Assembly (NCBI RefSeq): GCF_032463525.1
Contig: NZ_CP135971.1
Coordinates: 496,001 to 560,000, forward strand
From: Pseudomonas sp. DTU_2021_1001937_2_SI_NGA_ILE_001
Lineage (GTDB): Bacteria > Pseudomonadota > Gammaproteobacteria > Pseudomonadales > Pseudomonadaceae
Direction of reading: 5' to 3'
DNA: 64,000 bases
Both the position numbers and the translations under genes were made by a program. Numbering within the stretch: the stretch's first letter is position 1; each line of letters begins with the position of its first letter. Below are positions 44,547-53,474 of this stretch, piece after piece. The notes below the pieces were generated by a model. The model searched no databases and had not been told where the DNA came from. It was given only the letters and a program-made list of their open reading frames with translations.

Positions 44547-46052
44547 TTGAAAAGGGATCTTAGGCTAGCCGCTTGGCTGATCTTCCTGGGCTGCATCTGT
44601 GTCGTTGTGCTGATGGCCTGGCAGATCGAAACGGGGCGGCGCAATGCCCTGAACGCCATCCGCATTCAACTGAGCAATCTGTCCAACACCCTCAATACCT
44701 ATAACGAGGGCTTGTTCAAGCAGAGCGAACTGGTGCTGCTCAGCCTCAGCGAGCGGATTGAGGCGAATGATGCCGATCTTTCTCGGCTGGCTGCACTCAG
44801 GCCGCTGATCGACCGGCAGATGCGCGCCATGCCAGCGGTCGACCGGATCTCGATCCTGGATGCCCAAGGCGTGAACCGCTATTCCACGCGTGAGCGGTTG
44901 ATCGGTCTGGACAGCAGCAAACGCGGATTTTTCATGCACCACCGTGACCAGGTCGACCGGGACGTGTTCGTTGGCCAGGCGATCCTCAGTCCTGTCGATG
45001 ACCGGTGGGGCATCACCGTCAGTCGGCGCTTCGACGATGCCCAGGGACGTTTCGCCGGCGTCGTGGTGCTGGTCATCGACGTCATGGATTTCCTGCAGGT
45101 CTACGCGGATATCCAGGTCGGCAAGTCCGGGGTGATTAGCCTGACGTCCAGTGAGGGACATCTGTTGGTGCGCTACCCGTTTCGTCCGGACGAGGTCGGC
45201 TCCGACGTTTCGAGGACGCCGATCTTCGCCATGCCGCTGCGCGAAGCGACGGCGGGCACCGTGGATTTTCGCTCCAGCGATGATCGGGTGGAGGGGGTCC
45301 ACGCCTTTACTCGCAGCCGGATCTACCCGCTGGTGACCACCGTCACGGTGGGTTACGACGAGGTCATGCAGGGCTGGCGCAGCCAGAGTCGATATTCGCT
45401 GCTGGTGGTGCTGGCCCTGCTGGCGCTGCTGATCCTCATGGGGCGACGCCTGATGGGGCATATCCGCAGCCGCATTCACGCTGAACAGGCACTGCGCGAG
45501 TCGCAGGCGCGTCTGCTGGAACTCAACCGCACCCTGGAATACATCGCCGGTGAAGACACGCTCACCGGCCTGGACAACCGGCGGCGTTTCGACAGGAACC
45601 TGGATCAACAGATCGAGTGCGCGCACCGCGAGCAGCAGCCGCTGTCGCTGGTGATCCTGGACGTGGACTTCTTCAAAGGCTTCAACGACCTCTATGGCCA
45701 TCTGGCGGGTGATGAGTGCCTGAAGATCCTGGCGCGAACCATCCGTCGCTGCGTGCACGGGCATGCCGACCGGGTGGCGCGTTATGGCGGTGAGGAAATC
45801 GCCCTGACCCTGCCGGGGCGCGACGCCTCGGCAGCCCTGGTGCTGGCCGAGCAGATTGCGGCACAGATACGCGGCCTGGGTCTGCCGCATCAGGGCAGCC
45901 CCTTCGGTGTGGTGACCGTCAGCCTCGGCGTGGCCAGCCTGCAGCCAGGTGGCCATGCCCGGCGCCTGATCGATGAGGCCGACCGCGCCTTGTACGCGGC
46001 CAAGGCGGCCGGGCGCGACCAGGCCCTGGCAGTGGATGCCGTGCAGGCCTGA
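44547..46052 (+). CDS. Membrane diguanylate cyclase (GGDEF) with periplasmic sensor
   Basis: A 501-aa protein with TM1 (~7-25), a periplasmic dCache-like sensor (~30-280, including DRWGITVSRRF and GVVVLVIDVMDFLQVYADIQVGKSGVISL), TM2 (~286-303), a short coil and a GGDEF domain (~335-495) with YGGEEIALTLP. It makes cyclic di-GMP. The start is TTG with GTGAGG upstream. The position of the inhibitory RxxD I-site reads GHAD, so product inhibition may be lost. The stop is 1 bp from the convergent RND gene stop. Confidence 0.9.
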   Translation: MKRDLRLAAWLIFLGCICVVVLMAWQIETGRRNALNAIRIQLSNLSNTLNTYNEGLFKQSELVLLSLSERIEANDADLSRLAALRPLIDRQMRAMPAVDRISILDAQGVNRYSTRERLIGLDSSKRGFFMHHRDQVDRDVFVGQAILSPVDDRWGITVSRRFDDAQGRFAGVVVLVIDVMDFLQVYADIQVGKSGVISLTSSEGHLLVRYPFRPDEVGSDVSRTPIFAMPLREATAGTVDFRSSDDRVEGVHAFTRSRIYPLVTTVTVGYDEVMQGWRSQSRYSLLVVLALLALLILMGRRLMGHIRSRIHAEQALRESQARLLELNRTLEYIAGEDTLTGLDNRRRFDRNLDQQIECAHREQQPLSLVILDVDFFKGFNDLYGHLAGDECLKILARTIRRCVHGHADRVARYGGEEIALTLPGRDASAALVLAEQIAAQIRGLGLPHQGSPFGVVTVSLGVASLQPGGHARRLIDEADRALYAAKAAGRDQALAVDAVQA

Positions 46053-46053
46053 C

Positions 46054-49000
46054 TCAGCTTTCGCTGTTGGCCACCAACGGCTCGCCCTGGGTATGGGGCT
46101 TACGGCGCAGCACCGAGAGTACCCAGACGAAGAACACCGGCACCAGCACCACGCCCAGCAGCGTGGCGCTGAGCATGCCGCCGATCACCCCGGTGCCCAG
46201 GGCGCGCTGGCTGGCGGCACCTGCACCGGTGGCCAGGGTCAGCGGCACCACACCGAGGATGAACGCCAGGGAGGTCATCACGATGGGCCGAAAGCGCAGG
46301 CGCGCCGCCTCGATGGCCGCCTCACGCAATGGCTTGCCCTGTTCCCACTGCTCCTTGGCGAACTCGACGATGAGAATGGCGTTCTTTGCCGCCAGGCCGA
46401 TGATGGTGATCAGTCCGACCTTGAAGTACACGTCGTTGGGCATGCCCACCGCCGTGACCGCCAGCACCGCGCCCAATGCCCCGACCGGCACGATGAGCAT
46501 CACCACCAGGGGGATCGCCCAGCTTTCGTACAGCGCCACCATCAGCAGGAACACCACCAGCAGAGCCAGGGCGAAAAGCGTCACGGCTTGGCCGCTGGCG
46601 ATCTTTTCCTGATAGGAGAGGCCGGTCCACTCATAGCCGATGCCTGCTGGCAGTTCACCCATGATTCGCTCCAGTTCGGCCATCGCGGCACCGGTGCTGA
46701 CGCCAGGGGCGGCGTCACCGGCGATACGGATCGACGGGTAGCCGTTGTAGCGGGCGATCTGCACCGGGCCTTCTTCCCAGGGGGTGGTGATGAAGGCGCC
46801 CATCGGCACTGGTGTGCCGGCATTGTTGGGTACGAACAGCTTGAGCACGCTTTCCGGAGTCATTCGCGAGGCGGATTCGGCCTGTACCACCACGCGCTGC
46901 TGGCGACCGGCATTGGAGAAATCACCCACCGTGGCTGAGCCGAAGGCGGTGGACAGCGCATTGTTGATCGACTCGAAGGTCACTCCCAGGGTCCTGGCCT
47001 TGTCGCGGTCGATGACCAGGCGTAGTTGGGGGGCCTCGGCCAGGCCTTCCATCATCGCGTAGAGAATCAGCGGGTTGCCGTTGGCCTGCCCGAGCAACTG
47101 GTCGCGGGCCTTGAGCAGTGCCTCACGTCCCAGTCCGCCGCGGTCCTGCAGCCGCAGCGAGAAGCCGCCCGAGGTGCCCAGACCCTCGATGGGCGGCGGG
47201 GTCACGGCCATCACCGTACCGTCGTCGACGCTGGCGAAGGCTTGGTTGAGCGCGGCGGCTTCATCGCTGGCCGACTGGCCTTCACCGCGCTGCGACCAGT
47301 CCTTCAGGGTCGGGAAGGCCAGGGCCGCGTTTTCGCCCATGCCCGAGAAACTGAAGCCGAGGATCATGGTCACGGCCTCGGTGGCGTCGCGCTCCATCAG
47401 CCAGCGTTCCACCTGCCCGGTGGTGACATCGGTGCGCGCCCGGGTGGCGCCCGGCGGCAGCTGCACGTCGATGATGGTGTAGCCCTGGTCTTCGATGGGC
47501 ACGAAGGATTCCGGCAGGCGCAGGTAGAAAAAGCCCAGCAGCGCGACGATACCCAGGTAGATGAGCATGAAGCGCCCGGCGCGCTGCAGCATGCCGCTGT
47601 TCAGCGCGCTGTAGCGTTGGGTCAGGCGCGCGAACAGGCGGTTGAACGCGCCGCGCTTTTCATGATGGCCCTGGGCAATGGGTTTGAGCAGGGTGGCGCA
47701 CAGCGCCGGGGTGAAGGTCAGCGCCAGGAACCCGGAGAACAGGATCGACACCGCCAGCGATAGCGAGAACTGCCGGTAGATCACGCCCACCGAACCACCC
47801 ATCAGCGCCAGGGGCAGGAACACCGCCGCCAGCACCAGGGTGATACCGACGATGGCGCCCGACACCTGGCCCATCGCCTTGACCGTGGCCGCGGCCGGCG
47901 AAAGGCCTTCCTCGGCCATGATGCGCTCGACGTTCTCGACCACCACGATGGCGTCGTCGACCAGAATGCCGATGGCCAGCACCATGCCGAACATGGTCAT
48001 CATGTTCACCGAGAAGCCCAGCAGGTACATGATCGCCAGGGTGCCGGCCAGGCACACCGGCACCACGATGCTGGGGATCAGCGTGTAGCGGATGTTCTGC
48101 AGGAACAGGAACATCACTAGGAACACCAGCACCATGGCTTCGATCAGGGTGTAGATCACCTTGTCGATGGCCACATCGACGAAGCGCGAGGTGTCGTAGG
48201 GGATCGAGAACTCCACGTCATCCGGGAAGCCTGCCGACAGCTCCTGCAGGCGTTGCTTGACGGCCTCGGCGGTGGCGATGGCATTGGCGCCAGGCGACAG
48301 CTGCACGGCGCCAGCAACCGCCAGCTTGCCGTTCAGGCGCGAGTCGAAGTTGTAGTCCTGGCTGCCCACGGCGATGCGCGCGACATCTCCAAGGGTGACC
48401 CGGGAGCCATCCTGGTTGGCGCGCAGCACGATGCGTGCGAACTCGTCGGGGTTGTCGAGGGTGCCCTTGACCGCCAGGACGCCGGTCAGCTCCTGGCCCT
48501 GGGCGCCGGGGCTGCTGCCGAAGCTGCCGGCCGGCACCTGGACGTTCTGCGCGCTGAGCGCGGCGGTGACGTCGGCGATGGACAGGCCATAGCCAACCAG
48601 TTTCTGCGGGTCTATCCATACCCGCATGGCCGCCTCGGAGGCGAAGAACTGCAGCTTGCCGACGCCCGGTATGCGGCGCAGCTCGTTATTGACGTTGCGC
48701 GCAGCGTAGTCGGCCAGGGTCACGGTGCTGCGCCCGGCGGCTTCGCCCTTGTAGCTCAGCGCGTAGATCAGCAGAAAGCCCGAGTTGGCCTGCTCGACCT
48801 GCAGGCCTTGGCTGGTCACCGCCTGGGGCAGGCGGGCCTCGGCCTTCTTGATACGGTTCTGCACCTCGACCTGGGCCAGGTCCGGATTGGTCCCGGGCTT
48901 GAAGCTGACATTGATTTCGGCCACGCCGTTGGAGTTGCTGGTCGACTCGTAGTAGAGCAGCGACTTGGCACCGTTGAGTTCCTCCTCGATGACGCTGGTG

Positions 49001-49182
49001 ACCGAGTCGACCAGGACCTTGGCGGACGCGCCGGGGTAGGTGGCGGTGATGGTGATCTGCGGCGGCGCGACGTCCGGATATTGAGCGACGGGCAGCGAGG
49101 GCAGGGCGATGAGCCCGGCCAGCAGGATGAACAGGGCCACGACCCAGGCGAAGTTGGGCCGTTTGATGAAAAACTCGGACAT
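46054..49182 (-). CDS. RND multidrug efflux permease, HAE1 family
   Basis: A 1042-aa inner-membrane pump of AcrB/MexB type: MSEFFIKRPNFAWVVALFILLAG start, proton-relay Asp pair in IGILVDDAIVVVENVERIM (~405), 12 predicted membrane helices and two large periplasmic domains. It expels drugs, solvents or detergents using the proton gradient. It follows the adaptor gene by 21 bp. No outer-membrane factor gene is present, so it must borrow one (OprM/TtgC type). Confidence 0.93.
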   Translation of the reverse strand: MSEFFIKRPNFAWVVALFILLAGLIALPSLPVAQYPDVAPPQITITATYPGASAKVLVDSVTSVIEEELNGAKSLLYYESTSNSNGVAEINVSFKPGTNPDLAQVEVQNRIKKAEARLPQAVTSQGLQVEQANSGFLLIYALSYKGEAAGRSTVTLADYAARNVNNELRRIPGVGKLQFFASEAAMRVWIDPQKLVGYGLSIADVTAALSAQNVQVPAGSFGSSPGAQGQELTGVLAVKGTLDNPDEFARIVLRANQDGSRVTLGDVARIAVGSQDYNFDSRLNGKLAVAGAVQLSPGANAIATAEAVKQRLQELSAGFPDDVEFSIPYDTSRFVDVAIDKVIYTLIEAMVLVFLVMFLFLQNIRYTLIPSIVVPVCLAGTLAIMYLLGFSVNMMTMFGMVLAIGILVDDAIVVVENVERIMAEEGLSPAAATVKAMGQVSGAIVGITLVLAAVFLPLALMGGSVGVIYRQFSLSLAVSILFSGFLALTFTPALCATLLKPIAQGHHEKRGAFNRLFARLTQRYSALNSGMLQRAGRFMLIYLGIVALLGFFYLRLPESFVPIEDQGYTIIDVQLPPGATRARTDVTTGQVERWLMERDATEAVTMILGFSFSGMGENAALAFPTLKDWSQRGEGQSASDEAAALNQAFASVDDGTVMAVTPPPIEGLGTSGGFSLRLQDRGGLGREALLKARDQLLGQANGNPLILYAMMEGLAEAPQLRLVIDRDKARTLGVTFESINNALSTAFGSATVGDFSNAGRQQRVVVQAESASRMTPESVLKLFVPNNAGTPVPMGAFITTPWEEGPVQIARYNGYPSIRIAGDAAPGVSTGAAMAELERIMGELPAGIGYEWTGLSYQEKIASGQAVTLFALALLVVFLLMVALYESWAIPLVVMLIVPVGALGAVLAVTAVGMPNDVYFKVGLITIIGLAAKNAILIVEFAKEQWEQGKPLREAAIEAARLRFRPIVMTSLAFILGVVPLTLATGAGAASQRALGTGVIGGMLSATLLGVVLVPVFFVWVLSVLRRKPHTQGEPLVANSES

Positions 49183-49203
49183 GAGCGCTCCTCGGAATCG
49201 GCC

Positions 49204-50358
49204 TTAGCGACTGGCGGACGATGCGGCGTCGGGCGCCTTGACCGTCACCTTGTCGCCGGGATTGAGACCGTTCATGGCGCCGACGATGACCTGTTCGCCG
49301 TCACTCAGGCCCTCGGTGATGTGCCAACGCGAAGCCTGCATCACCCCGGTCTTGACCGCCCGAGGCTGGGCGCTGCCGTCATTGCCGATCACCAGCACCC
49401 GTGCGCTGCCGTCGGCACTGCGCTGCACCGCGCGCTGCGGCAGCAGAATGGCGCGGGGATCGATGCTCTGCGGCGCCCGCACATTGACGTACATGCCTGG
49501 CAGCAGCAGGCCGTCTGGGTTGTTGAAGCGCGCGCGCAGAGCCACCTGGCCGGTGCTGCGCTCCACATCCACATCGGCGAACAGTAAGGTGCCGCGGCGC
49601 TCGTAGTCGGTGCCTTCGACGATCAGGCTCAAGGCGTCTTCGCCCCCTTTGGGCAGGCGCCCGTCCTGGATGGCGGCGCGCATGCGCAGCGCTTCGGCCA
49701 CCGGCTGGGTGAAATCGACATAGACCGGGTCGAGCTGCTGGATGGTCGCCATCAGCGTGGCTTCGTTCTGGCCGACCAGCGCGCCTTCGGTGACCGAGGC
49801 TCGACCGATGCGCCCGGAAATGGGCGCCTTGACCGTGGCGTAGCCGAGGTTCAGCTGGGCCGTCTCGACATCGGCCTGGGCGGCACGGCGGGCGGCGAGG
49901 GCGTTCTGCACGGCGGCCTTGGCGGTGTCATAGGCCTGCTGGCTGACTGCCTCGATCTTGACCAGGGGTTCGTAGCGCTTGAGGGTCGTCTGGGCATCGA
50001 ACAGCGTGGCTTCGCTGCGCGCCAGGTCGCCCTGGGCCTTGGACAGCGCGGCCTTGAACGGCGCCGGGTCGATCTGGAACAGCACCTGGCCGGCCTTGAC
50101 GTCGCTGCCTTCGGTGAAGTTGCGATGCAGCACGATACCTGCCACCCGCGCACGCACCTGGGCCACGCGGACCGGTTCAACGCGGCCGGGCAGTTCGCTG
50201 ATGACGGTGAAGGATTCGGGGCGCACGGTGAGGGCTTCGACCTGCCGGGGTGCGCTGGCCTGCCGAGCTGTCTCGGGTGGCTGCCCCTCGCATCCGTACA
50301 GGCCCAACATGGCGGCCAGAGCCAGCGCCAGACGTATTTCTTGCAGTTTGTTCATCAC
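49204..50358 (-). CDS. RND efflux periplasmic adaptor (lipoprotein)
   Basis: A 384-aa membrane-fusion protein. A lipobox LYGC places the lipidated Cys at about 23. Barrel-sandwich domain VAGIVLHRNFTEGSDVKAGQVLFQIDPAPFKAALSKAQGDLARSEA and a coiled-coil hairpin (~100-170), then GRIGRASVTEGALVGQNE. It bridges the pump to an outer-membrane channel. Divergent from the TetR gene across a near-perfect palindrome. Confidence 0.92.
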   Translation of the reverse strand: MMNKLQEIRLALALAAMLGLYGCEGQPPETARQASAPRQVEALTVRPESFTVISELPGRVEPVRVAQVRARVAGIVLHRNFTEGSDVKAGQVLFQIDPAPFKAALSKAQGDLARSEATLFDAQTTLKRYEPLVKIEAVSQQAYDTAKAAVQNALAARRAAQADVETAQLNLGYATVKAPISGRIGRASVTEGALVGQNEATLMATIQQLDPVYVDFTQPVAEALRMRAAIQDGRLPKGGEDALSLIVEGTDYERRGTLLFADVDVERSTGQVALRARFNNPDGLLLPGMYVNVRAPQSIDPRAILLPQRAVQRSADGSARVLVIGNDGSAQPRAVKTGVMQASRWHITEGLSDGEQVIVGAMNGLNPGDKVTVKAPDAASSASR

Positions 50359-50421
50359 TCACCTGGGCGGCGCCCATCATCCATCGAGGCTGAAAGTGGC
50401 GATGATCCTGCTTTGTGCTAT

Positions 50422-50441
50422 ATGAGTCAATATTGGCTCAT
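50422..50441. promoter_or_regulatory. TetR operator between RND operon and its regulator
   Basis: ATGAGTCAATATTGGCTCAT is a 20-bp palindrome with one mismatched pair, in the 182-bp divergent space between the adaptor gene (50358) and the TetR gene (50541). Location and form fit autoregulation plus repression of the pump. Confidence 0.75.
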
Positions 50442-50540
50442 AAGACACTTTGTTGGTGTTTTGACCTTGCCCATTGAGATTGTGAGCGTTTCCTGCACAA
50501 TGTCGTCGCCCACGTCGTTCAACGAGTAAAAGATCGTCCT

Positions 50541-51107
50541 ATGGATGTAGCCGCTGCAGATTCGAGATTTCTCAAGGCCCTGGCCGTCGCCGTGGTGGAT
50601 CACCAGAGTGGCACCTTCAAGGACATCGCCCAGGCGGCCGGGGTGAGCAAGGCTACGCTCAACCGCTTTTGCGGCACGCGGGCAAACCTTGTCGAAATGT
50701 TGCACGAGCACAGTTCGGCGCTGATGCTGCAGGCCGTACAGCAGGCCGACCTGGATAAGGCCGAACCTCTGGCGGCGTTGCAAAGCCTGATCGATGGGCA
50801 CCTCGCCAACCGCGAAATGCTGATCTTCATGATGGCCGAATGGCGGCCGGATTTTGCCGAAGACGGTGTCGAAATGCGCCGCTGGCAGCCTTATGCCGAC
50901 GCCATGGATGCCTTTTTCCTGCGTGGTCAGCATGCCGGGGTCTTTCGTATCGACATCAGTGCCCCGGTACTCACCGAGCTGTTCTGTTCAATGATCTTCG
51001 GCCTGGTGGAGTCCGAGCGCCGTGGGCGAGTGGCGCGTGCGGCGATGTCCGGAGTCTTGCGCCAGTTCTTCCTCGACGGTGCCTCGGCCAGGGTCTCCCC
51101 GGTGTGA
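50541..51107 (+). CDS. TetR-family repressor of the RND pump
   Basis: A 188-aa regulator. HTH at residues ~25-48: GTFKDIAQAAGVSKATLNRFCGTRANLVEMLHEH, with a hydrophobic helical ligand domain after ~60 (REMLIFMMAEWRPDF; LTELFCSMIFGLVESERRGR). Divergent from the RND operon with a palindromic operator between. Probably binds pump substrates and then releases DNA. Confidence 0.88.
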   Translation: MDVAAADSRFLKALAVAVVDHQSGTFKDIAQAAGVSKATLNRFCGTRANLVEMLHEHSSALMLQAVQQADLDKAEPLAALQSLIDGHLANREMLIFMMAEWRPDFAEDGVEMRRWQPYADAMDAFFLRGQHAGVFRIDISAPVLTELFCSMIFGLVESERRGRVARAAMSGVLRQFFLDGASARVSPV

Positions 51108-51239
51108 TTCCACGCCCCGGTGCGCCACTTTGCCGCATGCCGCGCGCAGCCCGTAGCCGCGTGCCTTTGCACGCCCCCGACAGGCTGACGGTCCGTACGG
51201 CGGTGTTCGCCCAGGCATCAGGGTGGTAAATTCGCCGCC

Positions 51240-51623
51240 ATGAAATTCGTCCGCGCCCATCACGTATCGCTGGCCAGGTTGCTGGCCGGCCTGATTCTGC
51301 TCGGTGCTCTGGCCTGCAGCGTCGGCCACGGGCAGATGCTGGCTGCCTTGGCCCCGGCGGCCACGGCGGAGATCTGCGGGCCTGATGGCGCAACCTCGCA
51401 CATGCACGCCGGGCATGGCATGGGGCAGGGCGAGCATGGCGTACTGATGCAGCTGGCGCAGTTCGACTGTGCCTATGCCAGCAAGCTGATCATGGGGTTG
51501 GCCGGTTTCGTCGCACTGGGCTGGCTGCTGCGCGTGCTGCGACGCCGCGCTCTGCTGCCCGAAAGCCCGGTTTGGCGGCCAGCGCGCCACAGCTCACCAG
51601 GGTGCGCTGCCCAGGCGCCCTGA
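51240..51623 (+). CDS. DUF2946 family protein (His-rich, periplasmic)
   Basis: A 127-aa protein with an N-terminal membrane segment (LARLLAGLILLGALACSV), a His/Met/Gly-rich loop (SHMHAGHGMGQGEHGVLM, residues ~58-75) and a second membrane segment (LIMGLAGFVALGWLL). DUF2946 proteins are found near copper genes; the metal-rich loop fits copper handling in the periplasm. First of the run with the SCO and PCu(A)C genes. Confidence 0.82.
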   Translation: MKFVRAHHVSLARLLAGLILLGALACSVGHGQMLAALAPAATAEICGPDGATSHMHAGHGMGQGEHGVLMQLAQFDCAYASKLIMGLAGFVALGWLLRVLRRRALLPESPVWRPARHSSPGCAAQAP

Positions 51624-51709
51624 CCAAGGCTCTCAAGGCCCGCGATTGCGCGGGTACACCGACCGTGCGGGAGCGATCCCGTCCCGATCCCTGAGCAGGA
51701 CCGTAGTGC

Positions 51710-52318
51710 ATGAACCATAACTTTTCCCGCCGCCAGGTACTGGCTGGTCTGTCCATGTTGAGCATGGGCGGCCTGCTGGCCGGCTGTGGCGACTCCAATG
51801 TGTTGCCGTTCAAGCACGGCAAGGACATGAGCAATCAGATTCTCGGTCGTAACTTCAAGCTGCGTGACGTGGATGGCAACGTGAAGACGCTGACCAGCTT
51901 CCGCGGCTACATGCCGATGGTGTTCTTCGGCTTTACTCAGTGCCCGGCCATCTGCCCGACCACCCTGGCGCGGGCGGCGCAGATCAAGAAGCTGATGGGC
52001 GCCGACGCGCCGATCTTCCAGGTGGTGTTCATCACGCTGGACCCCGAGCGTGACACGCCCGAGGTGATCGACCGCTACGTCAAGGCCTTCGATCCCAGTT
52101 TCGTCGCGTTGTCCGGCACGCCCGAAGAAACCGCGGCCACGGCCAAGGAGTTCGGGGTGTTCTACGAAAAGGTTCCGATGGGCGACACCTATACCCTCTC
52201 GCATACCGCGACCAGCTACGTGTACGACAGCCGTGGCGTACTGCGCCTGAGCCTGGGCCACAAGCTGACTGCGCAGCAATGCACCGAAGACCTGCAAATT
52301 CTCATGGAAGTCTGCTGA
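51710..52318 (+). CDS. SCO family copper protein
   Basis: A 202-aa thioredoxin-fold protein. The N-terminus NFSRRQVLAGLSMLSMGGLLAGC combines a Tat-like SRR motif with a lipobox (Cys26). The copper-binding Cys78/Cys82 are in GFTQCPAICPTT, and a His follows in TLSHTATSYVYD. SCO proteins deliver copper to cytochrome oxidase CuA or reduce its cysteines. The ATG of the next gene overlaps its stop by one base. Confidence 0.92.
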   Translation: MNHNFSRRQVLAGLSMLSMGGLLAGCGDSNVLPFKHGKDMSNQILGRNFKLRDVDGNVKTLTSFRGYMPMVFFGFTQCPAICPTTLARAAQIKKLMGADAPIFQVVFITLDPERDTPEVIDRYVKAFDPSFVALSGTPEETAATAKEFGVFYEKVPMGDTYTLSHTATSYVYDSRGVLRLSLGHKLTAQQCTEDLQILMEVC

Positions 52319-52815
52319 TGAATACGTTGATCCGTAACCCGTTCAAGGCCGCCCTGGCGGCGTTTTCGCTGTTGACCCTGAGCCTGCCGGCGTTGGCCGA
52401 GACCCAGGTGAAGGACGCCTGGGTGCGCGCCACCGTGCCGGGCCAGCCGGCCACCGGCGCCTTCATGGAACTGACCGCCAGCACCGACAGCAAGCTGATC
52501 GGCGTCGCCTCGCCAGCGGCCAAGACCGTCGAAGTGCATGAAATGAGCATGAAAGGCGAGATGATGAGCATGAAGCCGGTGAGCAGTGTCGAGCTGCCGG
52601 CCGGCAAGACCGTGGTGTTCGACAGCGAGGGGTATCACGTGATGCTCATCGGCCTGGTGGCCCAGGTGAAGGAGGGCGACCAGATCCCCCTGATCCTGAC
52701 CATCCAGGACGCCAAGGGCGAGCGTCAGACCCTTGAGGTTCAGGCCCAGGCACGGGCGCTCAACAGCAGCGCCCACGATGCCCATGCCGGCCACGGCACC
52801 CACGCCGGGCATTGA
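52318..52815 (+). CDS. PCu(A)C copper chaperone
   Basis: A 165-aa periplasmic chaperone. Signal peptide ending SLPALA (~28), then the exact copper motif His74, Met85, His107, Met109 (H-x10-M-x21-H-x-M) and extra Met-rich HEMSMKGEMMSMK. A His-rich tail HDAHAGHGTHAGH closes the protein. It works with SCO proteins to metallate cytochrome oxidases. Translationally coupled to the SCO gene. Confidence 0.92.
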   Translation: MNTLIRNPFKAALAAFSLLTLSLPALAETQVKDAWVRATVPGQPATGAFMELTASTDSKLIGVASPAAKTVEVHEMSMKGEMMSMKPVSSVELPAGKTVVFDSEGYHVMLIGLVAQVKEGDQIPLILTIQDAKGERQTLEVQAQARALNSSAHDAHAGHGTHAGH

Positions 52816-52975
52816 ATTGCCCGAAGCGGCTTCAGCCGCGCAAGGCATCCTGGCTTAAGTCAATACTGTTCGCTTAAGCGGTATATGGCCCGGTAGGAGC
52901 GGCTTTAGCCGCGAAGCGCCAGGAAATTCACTGCATCTGCTGTGAACTGGCGGTCGCTTCGCTGCTGAAGCCGCT

Positions 52976-53395
52976 TGTGTCTTTCGACAGGGTAAAGTCA
53001 GAGGTGAGAGGGGTGGATGGCAACTGTTAAGCCGCGGTGCCCTGAAGCACGTGTAGGAGCCCAACTGCCATCTACTCTTTTCACTCTGACTCCAAGCTCG
53101 AACAGTTGACTGAGTCCGACCTCGAACAACAAGCGTGAGCCCGTTCAGAGTGACCTCTCGCCCTTAAGCCTAGAGGTTTTTCTTATGACCGCCTACGCCG
53201 GAATCGATGTCGCCAAAGATACCCTGCAGATTGCGCTGTATCCCCAGAGCAATAGCTTCTGCACCACCAACACCTCTGAAGGAATCCACCAGCTTATCCA
53301 ATGGTTAAGTGATAACCGGGTCGAGCAGGTACTGGTTGAGGCCACAGGCGGCTACATTTGACCGTTGGTCGATCTTCGGTGAAAGACAGTTGGCT
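52976..53395 (+). mobile_element. Internally deleted IS110/IS1111-type element (~420 bp)
   Basis: Bounded by REP sequence on both sides. It has short subterminal inverted repeats TGTCTTTC (52978-52985) and GAAAGACA (53381-53388), 2 and 7 bases in from the element's ends, as in the IS1111 subgroup. It contains a leader and the first 58 codons of a DEDD transposase. Full elements of this family are about 1.3-1.6 kb, so roughly two thirds is missing while both ends are kept. Confidence 0.75.
53185..53361 (+). pseudogene. IS110-family transposase, N-terminal fragment
   Basis: 58 codons: starts MTAYAGIDVAKDTLQIALYP with the first catalytic Asp of the DEDD (RuvC-like) domain and ends VLVEATGGYI before a stop, where intact proteins continue with E at GGYE. 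An AGAGG ribosome site precedes the ATG. The rest of the DEDD domain and the C-terminal Ser-containing domain are gone, so it cannot be active. Confidence 0.85.
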
Positions 53396-53474
53396 CCTAC
53401 CCGGCCTAGCTGAACAGTATTGTGGCTGAGGCCGGTCCTACCGGCGTGGATACCCGCCGGCGCAAGCGTACCGG

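Larger units (their letters stand above)
52861..53422. repeat. REP cassette copy F, split by an IS remnant
   Basis: Left part 52861-52975: outer arm CAATACTGTTCGCTTAAG, core from 52889, the conserved spacer and the second palindrome up to gaagccgct. The expected continuation cctacccgg and the right outer arm CTAGCTGAACAGTATTG appear only at 53396-53422. The sequence between is the IS110-type element. Confidence 0.8.
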
